Shown piece by piece: positions 56,335 to 64,000 of a stretch of 64,000 nt of DNA (its first letter is position 1; each line of letters starts with the position of its first letter). A model generated the notes under the pieces. The model was not told the DNA's origin, did no database searches, and was given only the letters and a program-made list of their open reading frames with translations. A program made the translations under genes and the position numbers. This DNA is from Nocardioides acrostichi (lineage in GTDB: Bacteria; Actinomycetota; Actinomycetes; Propionibacteriales; Nocardioidaceae): positions 1 to 64,000 of the forward strand of contig NZ_JADIVZ010000008.1 of NCBI RefSeq assembly GCF_015319165.1. The letters are read 5' to 3'.

Positions 56335-57675
56335 TCAGGCGAGGGCGAGCCGAGCGCGGACGACGTCGGCGAGGCGGTCGGCGATCGCCTGCGCCTCGTC
56401 CTGCGTGGCCGCCTCGACCATGACGCGCACCAGCGGCTCGGTGCCCGAGGGTCGCAGCAGCACCCGGCCGTTGTCGCCCAGACGAGCCTCCTCGGCACTG
56501 ACCGCGCCGAGCAGCTCGGGGTCGTCGGTGCGGGTCTTGTCGACCCCGGGCACGTTGACGAGCACCTGCGGCAGCCGCTTGACGCGCGAGGCGAGTCCGC
56601 GCAGCGAGCGCCCGCTGCGCTTCATCTCCGCCATCACGTGGAGAGCCGTGAGCAGGCCGTCGCCGGTGGTGGCGTGCCGACTGAGGATCACGTGACCGGA
56701 CTGCTCACCGCCGATGGAGTAGCCGCCGGCATGCATCGCCTCGAGCACGTAGCGGTCGCCGACGGCGGTCTGGGCGAGCGTGATGCCGGCCTCGCGCATG
56801 GCGTGGTGCAGGCCGAGGTTGCTCATGACCGTGACGACGAGGGTGTCGTCGACGAGCCGACCCGTCTCGTGCAGACCCACGGCGAGCAGGGCGAGGATCT
56901 GGTCGCCGTCGACGACCTGGCCGGTGTGGTCGACCGCGAGGCAGCGGTCGGCGTCGCCGTCGACGGCGAAACCGGCGTCGGCTCCGTGCTCGAGCACCGC
57001 TTGACGCAACGGAGCGAGGTGGGTGGAACCGCAGCCGTCGTTGATGTTGAGACCGTCGGGGCGGTCGCCGATGGCGATCACCTTCGCCCCCGCGGCGGCC
57101 AGCGCCGCCGGACCTGCCTCGTGGGCCGCGCCGTGGGCGCAGTCGAGCACCACGGTGAGTCCGTCGAGGGGCTCACCCAAGGTGCCGAGCAGGTGCTCGA
57201 CGTAGTCGGTGAGCGTGCTGGCGTAGGGCGTGACCCGGCCGACGTCACCGCCGGTGGGGCGGGCCACCGCAGCCTCCATCGCGGCCTCGATGCGCTGCTC
57301 GAGGGCGTCGTCGAGCTTGCGGCCGCCGCGCCCCAGCAGCTTGATGCCGTTGTCGGGCATCGGGTTGTGCGAGGCGCTGATGACGACGCCGAGATCGGCG
57401 TCGAGATGGTCGGTCAGGTAGGCCACGCCCGGCGTCGGCACCACGCGCAGGCGCAGCACGTCGACACCGGCCGAGGCCAGCCCGGCCACCACGGCGTGCT
57501 CGAGGAACTGTCCCGAGATCCTGGTGTCGCGACCGACGACGGCCAGTGGACGGCGTCCGTCGGTCGCATCGACCAGGACCGACGCCGCGGCCTCGCCCAG
57601 GCGCAGCGCGAGGTCCGCGGTCAGGTCGCCGTTGGCGAGACCGCGGACCCCGTCGGTGCCGAAAAGACGTCCCAT
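56335..57675 (-). CDS. glmM: Phosphoglucosamine mutase
   Basis: 446 residues. [26 protein letters not shown] at the start, the phosphoserine loop [20 protein letters not shown], metal loop [12 protein letters not shown], sugar loop [10 protein letters not shown] and the C-terminal [15 protein letters not shown]. It isomerises GlcN-6-P to GlcN-1-P, the step after glmS. It follows rpsI by 134 bp with a terminator between. Confidence 0.97.
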   Translation of the reverse strand: MGRLFGTDGVRGLANGDLTADLALRLGEAAASVLVDATDGRRPLAVVGRDTRISGQFLEHAVVAGLASAGVDVLRLRVVPTPGVAYLTDHLDADLGVVISASHNPMPDNGIKLLGRGGRKLDDALEQRIEAAMEAAVARPTGGDVGRVTPYASTLTDYVEHLLGTLGEPLDGLTVVLDCAHGAAHEAGPAALAAAGAKVIAIGDRPDGLNINDGCGSTHLAPLRQAVLEHGADAGFAVDGDADRCLAVDHTGQVVDGDQILALLAVGLHETGRLVDDTLVVTVMSNLGLHHAMREAGITLAQTAVGDRYVLEAMHAGGYSIGGEQSGHVILSRHATTGDGLLTALHVMAEMKRSGRSLRGLASRVKRLPQVLVNVPGVDKTRTDDPELLGAVSAEEARLGDNGRVLLRPSGTEPLVRVMVEAATQDEAQAIADRLADVVRARLALA

Positions 57676-57730
57676 CAGTCAGAGTCTCCCGCGGTGTGTG
57701 ACGGAGTGCCTGGCAGGGCGGAGGAGGGAA

Positions 57731-57766
57731 GGCGGCCCGCCCATCCTGATCGATGAGGGGGCCGCC
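57731..57766 (-). terminator. Hairpin terminator after rpsI
   Basis: GGCGGCCC (57731-57738) and GGGCCGCC (57759-57766) pair around a 20-nt loop; on the minus strand the stem is followed by TTCCCTCC. Confidence 0.6.
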
Positions 57767-57809
57767 GACCGACGACAACGCCGCCGGGTGCCTGTCACAC
57801 GGCGCAGGA

Positions 57810-58325
57810 TCAGCGCTTGGAGAACTGAGGTGCCTTGCGGGCCTTCTTCAGACCGGCCTTCTTGCGCTCGATGACGCGGGCGTCACGCGTGAGCAGCCCG
57901 GCCTTCTTCAGCGACGGGCGGTTGGCCTCGAGGTCGACCGCGTTGAGCGCGCGGGCCACGCCCAGGCGCAGCGCGCCGGCCTGACCGGTGATGCCGCCGC
58001 CGTGCACGCGGGCGATGACGTCGAAGCGGCCCTCGAGCTGGGTGGTCACGAAGGGCTCGTTGACGACCTGCTGGTGCAGCTTGTTCGGGAAGTAGGAGTC
58101 GAGCGAGCGACCGTTGACGGTCCACTCGCCGGTGCCCGGAACGATCCGCACGCGGGCGACGGCCTCCTTGCGGCGGCCGGTGCCGGCCGAGGGCGCGATG
58201 GTGGCCGGGCGGTCGGACGTCGCGGCGCTGGGCGCGGACTCCGAGCTGTAGGCGACGCCCTGCTCGTCGGTGGTGTAGGTCTCCTCGGCCTCGGTGGCCT
58301 CGGTGGTGGCGTTGGTCTCAGCCAT
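57810..58325 (-). CDS. rpsI: 30S ribosomal protein S9
   Basis: 171 residues. The S9 core begins near residue 47: [40 protein letters not shown], then [22 protein letters not shown], ending [17 protein letters not shown]. It carries a ~45-residue acidic Thr/Glu/Ala-rich N-terminal extension ([19 protein letters not shown]), as in other actinobacteria. It is 27 bp after rplM in the standard order. Confidence 0.97.
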   Translation of the reverse strand: MAETNATTEATEAEETYTTDEQGVAYSSESAPSAATSDRPATIAPSAGTGRRKEAVARVRIVPGTGEWTVNGRSLDSYFPNKLHQQVVNEPFVTTQLEGRFDVIARVHGGGITGQAGALRLGVARALNAVDLEANRPSLKKAGLLTRDARVIERKKAGLKKARKAPQFSKR

Positions 58326-58352
58326 GGGTCTGCCTCAAATCCTCGTCGTCGA

Positions 58353-58796
58353 TTACTGGGAGATCTGGCTGATCTCGAACGGCACGGCCTGCTGGGCCGA
58401 GTGCGGGTGGTCGGGGCCGGAGTACACCTTGAGCTTCTTGATGATCTGGCGACCGAGCTTGTTCTTGGGGAGCATGCCCCAGACCGCGTTCTCGACGACC
58501 TTGCGGGCGTCCTTCTCGAGGAGGTCGCCGACCGGGGTGGCGGTGAGGCCGCCCGGGAAGCCGGAGTGGCGGTAGGACATCTTCTTGGTGTGCTTGCTGC
58601 CGCTCAGGGCGATCTTCGACGCGTTGACGACGATCACGAAGTCGCCGGTGTCGGCGTGCGGGGCGTACTGCGGCTTGTGCTTGCCACGCAGCAGGGTCGC
58701 GGCCTGGACGGCGAGCCGACCGAGGACGACGTCCTCGGCGTCGATCACGTGCCACTGGCGCGTGATGTCACCGGGCTTGGGGCTGTAGGTGCGCAC
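58353..58796 (-). CDS. rplM: 50S ribosomal protein L13
   Basis: 147 residues, the same length as the M. tuberculosis protein. [32 protein letters not shown] starts it, with [17 protein letters not shown] and [22 protein letters not shown]. The GTG at 58796 gives the conserved N-terminus; AGGA is 5 nt upstream. Confidence 0.97.
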   Translation of the reverse strand: MRTYSPKPGDITRQWHVIDAEDVVLGRLAVQAATLLRGKHKPQYAPHADTGDFVIVVNASKIALSGSKHTKKMSYRHSGFPGGLTATPVGDLLEKDARKVVENAVWGMLPKNKLGRQIIKKLKVYSGPDHPHSAQQAVPFEISQISQ

Positions 58797-58982
58797 GGCT
58801 GTCCTACTCTCTGGGTTCGTGGGTCCGAGCCGGGGGCTCCCGGTTCGGCTGGTGCAGCTGCGGCCTCTGACGAACACGGCCCGGATCGCACCGGCCCACC
58901 GCCTGATCGACGGTGCGGCTCACGTCCGGATCAGCACCTCGCTCGAGGACGAGCGCGGCGCGGCAGGGGTCGCGACAGATGA

Positions 58983-59011
58983 GACTACGGCGCGCCGCGG
59001 CGTCCGGCCAA
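58983..59011 (-). promoter_or_regulatory. Candidate rplM-rpsI promoter
   Basis: Minus-strand TTGGCC (59011-59006), 17 bp, TAGTCT (58988-58983). It would give a leader of about 180 nt before rplM. Confidence 0.45.
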
Positions 59012-59069
59012 AACGCGGCGCTCGTTCCCTCACCCGAGACGGGCGGTTCCGGGCCCGAGGGGTCCGGAC

Positions 59070-59075
59070 TAGCAT
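59070..59075 (+). promoter_or_regulatory. -10 element (TAGCAT) of gltA
   Basis: TAGCAT, then 7 nt, then the GTG at 59083. The GAGG between them is too close to serve as a Shine-Dalgarno. Confidence 0.45.
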
Positions 59076-59082
59076 CGAGGAC

Positions 59083-60372
<1,290 letters not shown>

Positions 60373-60381
60373 CTCACTCGC

Positions 60382-60426
60382 GGTGGTTGAGCCGTGAGGC
60401 CGGCCACGGCCGAGCGTGTCGAAACC
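60382..60426. repeat. Repeat D: single full GGTGGTTGAGCC...GTCGAAACC unit
   Basis: One 45-bp unit with middle GTGAGGCCGGCCACGGCC between gltA and the HAD gene. Its GTGTCGAAACC end provides an in-frame GTG upstream of the HAD start. Confidence 0.85.
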
Positions 60427-60433
60427 GAGTGAG

Positions 60434-61084
60434 ATGAGAGGCGACAGCACCCGGAGCGCGACCCCCGACACCTCGGTGTCGGGGGTCGTGTGGGATCTGG
60501 GCAACGTCATCGTCGACTGGCAACCCCGCTTCGCCGTGGCCGCGGGCGTGGGCGAGGCGGAGGCCGCCCGCTTCCTCGCCGCCGACGACCTCGACTTCCG
60601 CGCCTACAACCACGGGCCGGACTCCGGTCAGAGCTGGGACGACGCGGAGGCGGCGCTGGCCATCAGCCACCCGCACTGGCTCGAGCACGCGCGGGCCTAC
60701 CGGCGCCACTTCGAGGAGTCGTTGCGAGGCGAGGTACCCGGGACCGGTGCGCTGCTGCGCGAACTCGACACGGCCGGTGTGCCGCAGTGGGGTCTGACCA
60801 ACTGGTCCGACGAGCTCTACCACCGCTACGCGCCGCGGGCGTACCCGGTCCTGGCGCTGCTGCGCGAGGTCGTCGTCTCCGGCACGGAGGGCGTCGCCAA
60901 GCCCGACCGCGCGGCCTACGACCTCACGGTGGCGCGCACCGGTCGGCCCGCGTCGTCCCTGGTGTTCGTCGACGACCGCGCCGACAACGTCGAGGCCGCA
61001 CGAGACGCCGGGCTGCACGGCGTCGTGTTCACCGACGCCGCAACCCTGCGGCTCGAGCTGCGAGGGCTCGGCCTGCCGGTGTGA
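60434..61084 (+). CDS. HAD-superfamily hydrolase, YihX-like
   Basis: 216 residues. Motif I is VVWDLGNVIVDWQPR, matching the E. coli YihX FDLGNVIVD form; motif II WGLTNWSDELY; motif III around VAKPDRAAYDLT; motif IV SLVFVDDRADNVEAA. It is a small-molecule phosphatase, substrate unknown. The ATG at 60434 is uncertain: the fold starts ten residues later, and a GTG inside the adjacent repeat (60416) is also in frame. Confidence 0.87.
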   Translation: MRGDSTRSATPDTSVSGVVWDLGNVIVDWQPRFAVAAGVGEAEAARFLAADDLDFRAYNHGPDSGQSWDDAEAALAISHPHWLEHARAYRRHFEESLRGEVPGTGALLRELDTAGVPQWGLTNWSDELYHRYAPRAYPVLALLREVVVSGTEGVAKPDRAAYDLTVARTGRPASSLVFVDDRADNVEAARDAGLHGVVFTDAATLRLELRGLGLPV

Positions 61085-61091
61085 GTCGCAC

Positions 61092-61228
61092 GGTGGTTGA
61101 GCCGGCCAAGGCCGTGCCCCACGGTGGTTGAGCCGGCCAAGGCCGTGCCCCACGGTGGTTGAGCCGGCCAAGGCCGTGCCCCACGGTGGTTGAGCCGGCC
61201 GAGGCGCTAGCCGAGGCCGTGTCGAAAC
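61092..61228. repeat. Repeat array E: three truncated units and one full unit
   Basis: GGTGGTTGAGCCGGCCAAGGCCGTG starts at 61092, 61123 and 61154, then a different full unit at 61185 (middle GAGGCGCTAGCC) ending GTCGAAACC at 61228; period exactly 31 bp. Only the last unit has the GTCGAAACC end. Confidence 0.87.
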
Positions 61229-61331
61229 CCCGCAGGGCGCCGATCAGCCTTGCGTGTCAGGTCACCGGGGCTCGACCCGCCCGTCGCGCCCTCGTTCCTC
61301 GGGCGCGGGGCTTGCTCGACCTTCGCTCGCT

Positions 61332-61357
61332 CGTCCGGGCTCGTCCTCGCCCGGACG
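61332..61357 (-). terminator. Hairpin after the 61364 gene
   Basis: CGTCCGGG and CCCGGACG pair around a 10-nt loop, 6 nt after the minus-strand stop at 61364. No U-tract, which is common in actinobacteria. Confidence 0.5.
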
Positions 61358-61363
61358 GCTCGC

Positions 61364-61771
61364 TCACTCCAAGAAGTCCGGGACGATGAGGGCGTCGGGG
61401 TCGGCCCGGGGCGGGACGGCGGCGAGCGCGGCCTGCACGAGGGCGATGCGGGCGCGCTGTTCGACCGCACGGCGCATCCGGCCGACATCGCCGAGGGTGG
61501 CCTCGACGGCCTCGCGGATCTGGTCGTCGGTGAAGGTGGGACGGGTACCGGACTCGACCTCGACATCGGGCAGCGCGGTGAGCACGGGCAGCACCTGCCC
61601 GGAGAGCCCGTCGAGCACGACGTAACGCTGGTAGCGGTCCATCTCGCGCCAGAAGTCGTTGATGTCCTTGCCGGACTTGCGGACCTCACGCTGGGCACCG
61701 AGCACGGCTTTGGCGGCGCCCTCGAGGGCGCGGGTCATCTCGTTCTCGGTGAAGCGCACGGCGAGAAGCAT
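61364..61771 (-). CDS. Hypothetical small helical protein
   Basis: 135 residues, unrecognised. AVRFTENEMTRALEGAAKAVLGAQREVRKSGKDINDFWREMDRYQRYVVLDGLSGQVLPVLTALPDVEVESG is followed by PTFTDDQIREAVEATLGDVGRMRRAVEQRARIALVQAALAAVPPRADPDALIVPDFLE. Mostly alpha-helical, charged, no cysteine or membrane segment. A GTG at 61759 is an alternative start. It is preceded on the same strand by another unknown gene 34 bp upstream. Confidence 0.65.
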   Translation of the reverse strand: MLLAVRFTENEMTRALEGAAKAVLGAQREVRKSGKDINDFWREMDRYQRYVVLDGLSGQVLPVLTALPDVEVESGTRPTFTDDQIREAVEATLGDVGRMRRAVEQRARIALVQAALAAVPPRADPDALIVPDFLE

Positions 61772-61805
61772 GCCACCGGGGGCCGCGCGAGGCTCCGCCC
61801 GGACC

Positions 61806-62189
61806 TCAAGCGACGCGCTCGTGCGGCACGTCGAGCTTCGGCACCCCGCCCAGGCAGCGCCGGTAGTGCACGTGCCCGGCGTAGCGGGCGAGCGCATCCC
61901 AGAGCACCTGGTGCGCACGCCAGGGCAGCGGCTCCTCGCCGTCGCGCCAACTCTCGCCGAAGGAGACCCATACCGGCGTCCAGTGCTCGGCGTCGTCCCA
62001 GGCTCCGCGCCTGGCCATCAGCATCCGGCGCCGCACCTGGAACGCGCGGCGCGGACCATCGGCGCAGATGGGCGCGGTGGCGATCGGCCACGGGCGCAGG
62101 TCGAGGCTCATCAGGTGAACCTCGAGGTCGTGCAGCACCGTGGGGTCGACCAGCACGGTCGCCACGTTCTCGTGCGGCACTCGCTCCAT
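61806..62189 (-). CDS. Hypothetical protein
   Basis: 127 residues, unrecognised. ENVATVLVDPTVLHDLEVHLMSLDLRPWPIATAPICADG then AEHWTPVWVSFGESWRDGEEPLPWRAHQVLWDALARYAGHVHYRRCLGGV. Tryptophan- and histidine-rich, soluble, compact. The ATG gives the first family-like residues; the in-frame stretch upstream is low complexity. Probably co-transcribed with the 61364 gene. Confidence 0.65.
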   Translation of the reverse strand: MERVPHENVATVLVDPTVLHDLEVHLMSLDLRPWPIATAPICADGPRRAFQVRRRMLMARRGAWDDAEHWTPVWVSFGESWRDGEEPLPWRAHQVLWDALARYAGHVHYRRCLGGVPKLDVPHERVA

Positions 62190-62259
62190 GGCGTGAACGC
62201 TGCTCCGCCGACGCACCCGCGTCAACCCCTCCTCCACCGGCGGGTGAGAGGCTGGCACG

Positions 62260-62712
62260 GTGCTCGTCGAAGTCACTGCTCTCTTCGCGGACGACGACCA
62301 CGACGACCACCACGCCCTGCGCGCCCTCGCCCAGGCGCACCTCGGTCACCCGACACGACTGTGCCCGCACTGCGCGTCGACCGCCCACGGCCGCCCGCGC
62401 AGCCGCACGCGCGGTGAGCGGCTCTCGATCTCCTACGCCCGCGGGCTGGTGGTCACCGCTCGAGCCACCGCGCGGGTCGGCGTCGACGTGGAGCACACCG
62501 GCCAGGCAGTGCCCGACGGCTTGGCCGACCTCACGCACTGGACCCGCTCCGAGGCCGTGCTCAAGGCCACCGGCACCGGTCTGCGGCGCGATCCTGCCGG
62601 GGTCCGAGCCGACGAGGCGCACACGCTGCCGCTCCCCTTGCCCGACGGCTGGGTCGGCAGCGTCGCGGTCCTCGATGCCACGGAGATCGACCTCGCGTGG
62701 CTCGTGCGGTGA
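62260..62712 (+). CDS. 4'-phosphopantetheinyl transferase superfamily protein (short)
   Basis: 150 residues. RLCPHCASTAHGRPRS is the CxxCGxxHGxP-type start of Sfp-like enzymes, LSISYARGLVVTARATARVGVDVEHTG carries the metal Asp (GVDVE), and LTHWTRSEAVLKATGTGLRRDP is the W-T-x-x-E-A-x-x-K-A motif. It is shorter than typical Sfp (about 220) and resembles compact actinobacterial members. GAGAGG precedes the GTG by 8 nt. Its carrier-protein target is unknown; no PKS/NRPS is in the window. Confidence 0.82.
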   Translation: MLVEVTALFADDDHDDHHALRALAQAHLGHPTRLCPHCASTAHGRPRSRTRGERLSISYARGLVVTARATARVGVDVEHTGQAVPDGLADLTHWTRSEAVLKATGTGLRRDPAGVRADEAHTLPLPLPDGWVGSVAVLDATEIDLAWLVR

Positions 62713-62745
62713 GCCACGCTCCCTCCCGGGCCCGACGCCTCACGA

Positions 62746-64000
62746 TCAGGGCAGCGGCGGGACGGCCCTCTCGTAGAGCCACGGCGCCAGCAGCGAGGTG
62801 GCGTCGAGCCGCGTGAGCGACGAGGCATGGGCGAGGAAGTCCTCGGTGGTGACCGAGCGCCCCGAGAAGGTGGCGACCCACGAACGCAGCAGCTCGAAGA
62901 ACGCCTCGTCGCCCGCGGCGACCCGCAGCGTGTGCAGGGTCAGCGCGCCACGCTTGTAGACCCGGTCGTCGAACATGTCGGCCGGGCCAGGGTCGGCGAG
63001 CAGCAGATCCTGCTTCTTCTCCACCAGCCGCGCGTGGTGAGAGGCGGCGTGCTCGGCTGCGGGGCGGCGTCCGGAACGCTCCGACCACAACCACTCGGAG
63101 TAGCAGGCAAAGCCCTCGTGCAGCCAGATGTCGCGCCACCAGCGCAGCGTGACGGCGTTGCCGAACCACTGGTGCGACAGCTCATGGGCGATGAGCCGTT
63201 CCTGCTCCCAGTCGTCGCCCACGAGGTTGCGGCCGAAGGTCGACAACGCCTGGGACTCCAACGGGATCTCCAGGTCGTCGCCGGTGACGACCACGGTGTA
63301 GCCGGCGAACGGGTAGGGCCCGAACAGGCTCTCGTAGGCGTCGACCATCTCGTGCTGGCGTCCGAAGCCGGCGCGGTGCTGGGCGTCCGGCAGGTCGGCG
63401 GGTGCGGCGATGCGCAGCGGCAGCCCTGAGGCCGGCCGCCCGACCTCGCGGTCGACGTACCGTCCGATCTGCACGGTGGCCAGGTAGGTGGCCATCGGCT
63501 CGGCCTGCTCGAAGACCCACGTCTCGGTGGAGCCGCCGCGCTTGTGCTTGGTCTGCTTGCCGTTGGAGACCACGGTGTAGCCGGCGGTGCAGGTGATCTC
63601 GAGCCGGTAGGAGGCCTTGTCGTCGGGCCGGTCGTTGCACGGGAACCAGGTGGGTGCGCCGTGCGGCTGGGCGGCGACGATGACACCGTCGGTCAGCTCC
63701 TCCCAGCCGGCGTCGCCGAGGTGGCGGGCGATGAGCGGCCTGGGCTGGCCGGAGTAGCGCACGTCGAGAGTGAGCTCGGTGCCGGAGGCGACTTCCTCGG
63801 CGAGGTCGATCACGAGCCGGTGCAGCCGGCTGCCGAACCTGCGCAGCTTGGCGCCCTTGAGGCGCACCTTCTCGGCCTTGAGGTGGGAGAGGTCGAGCAC
63901 GAGCCGGCGGGTGGGCTCGAGCACCTCGACCGACAACGAGGCATCGCCGTCGAGGCGATTGCCCTCCACCGCGTAGTGCAGCGTGAGGTCGTAGTGCCGG
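62746..64000 (-). CDS. M1 family metallopeptidase, 5' end outside window
   Basis: The frame continues past the right edge; 418 residues are visible. YDLTLHYAVEGNRLDG is the beginning of the M1 N-terminal domain. The active site is intact: LIAHELSHQWFG (HExxH with catalytic Glu), LHEGFACYSEWLWSE (third zinc ligand), VYKRGALTLHTLRV (Tyr region). The GAMEN loop is replaced by EIPLESQALSTFG, the form seen in the ESQ subgroup of bacterial M1 enzymes. It is an aminopeptidase, probably cytosolic. Confidence 0.92.
   Translation of the reverse strand, partial: RHYDLTLHYAVEGNRLDGDASLSVEVLEPTRRLVLDLSHLKAEKVRLKGAKLRRFGSRLHRLVIDLAEEVASGTELTLDVRYSGQPRPLIARHLGDAGWEELTDGVIVAAQPHGAPTWFPCNDRPDDKASYRLEITCTAGYTVVSNGKQTKHKRGGSTETWVFEQAEPMATYLATVQIGRYVDREVGRPASGLPLRIAAPADLPDAQHRAGFGRQHEMVDAYESLFGPYPFAGYTVVVTGDDLEIPLESQALSTFGRNLVGDDWEQERLIAHELSHQWFGNAVTLRWWRDIWLHEGFACYSEWLWSERSGRRPAAEHAASHHARLVEKKQDLLLADPGPADMFDDRVYKRGALTLHTLRVAAGDEAFFELLRSWVATFSGRSVTTEDFLAHASSLTRLDATSLLAPWLYERAVPPLP

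Noticed and set aside
62260..62712. Evidence for a nearby PKS/NRPS cluster from the PPTase
   Set aside because: No carrier-protein, ketosynthase or condensation domains are encoded in the window.

Overview
This is high-GC actinobacterial chromosome. Gene content and order fit a member of the Nocardioidaceae (Nocardioides-like), although the species cannot be fixed from sequence alone. Supporting points are a DUF222/HNH (13E12-like) gene, a DevS/DevR-like pair, the conserved order mfd - lipoprotein - mazG - eno - ftsB - DUF501 - ppx (close to Mycobacterium tuberculosis Rv1020-Rv1026), and the GGTGGTTGAGC...GTCGAAACC intergenic repeats. About 58 protein genes and one tRNA-like gene are supported. 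No integrase, transposase, CRISPR array or rRNA was seen.

Layout. 1-3.6 kb: a truncated DUF222/HNH gene behind a near-consensus SOS box, repeat array A, a decayed VapC toxin remnant, a VOC protein and a ClC channel. 3.6-11.4 kb: MarR regulator, AarF-type kinase, a PPOX/VOC/DinB/GNAT operon, a GT4 glycosyltransferase, YigZ, a TauE permease and a cobalamin-binding protein whose C-terminus is encoded by repeat array B. 11.4-18.6 kb: an AAA/GNAT/VWA operon, then an adenylate cyclase and a GAF sensor kinase converging on a DevR-like regulator. 18.6-26 kb: a TIGR02569 protein, a thiolase/OB-fold pair under a KstR-like box, cystathionine beta-synthase, an SGNH esterase, a Bax-inhibitor protein, and a structured 0.6-kb intergenic region with a Crp-like site and four hairpins. 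26-35 kb: a tRNA-like gene, UDG5, an ACT protein, peptide deformylase, repeat array C, and the ppx-to-mazG block with a sensor kinase inserted. 35-47 kb: mfd and the cell-wall/cofactor genes alr, GNAT-tsaE fusion, nnr, acpS, glmS and coaA. 47-56 kb: a possible secreted-polysaccharide locus (GH6 lipoprotein, OmpR regulator, lipoprotein, GT2 synthase, surface protein) and an ABC exporter. 56-64 kb: glmM, rpsI, rplM, citrate synthase, a HAD phosphatase, repeat array E, two unknown proteins, a PPTase and a truncated M1 aminopeptidase.

Two patterns recur. First, about twenty starts lie 6-9 nt after a TANNNT -10 hexamer, the signature of leaderless mRNAs; this was used to choose starts where no Shine-Dalgarno exists. 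Second, three families of palindromic repeats occupy gene boundaries. The main one has constant ends, a variable hairpin middle, and tandem runs in which only the innermost unit keeps the GTCGAAACC end. All functions are inferred from sequence motifs and remembered family features; no database search was run.
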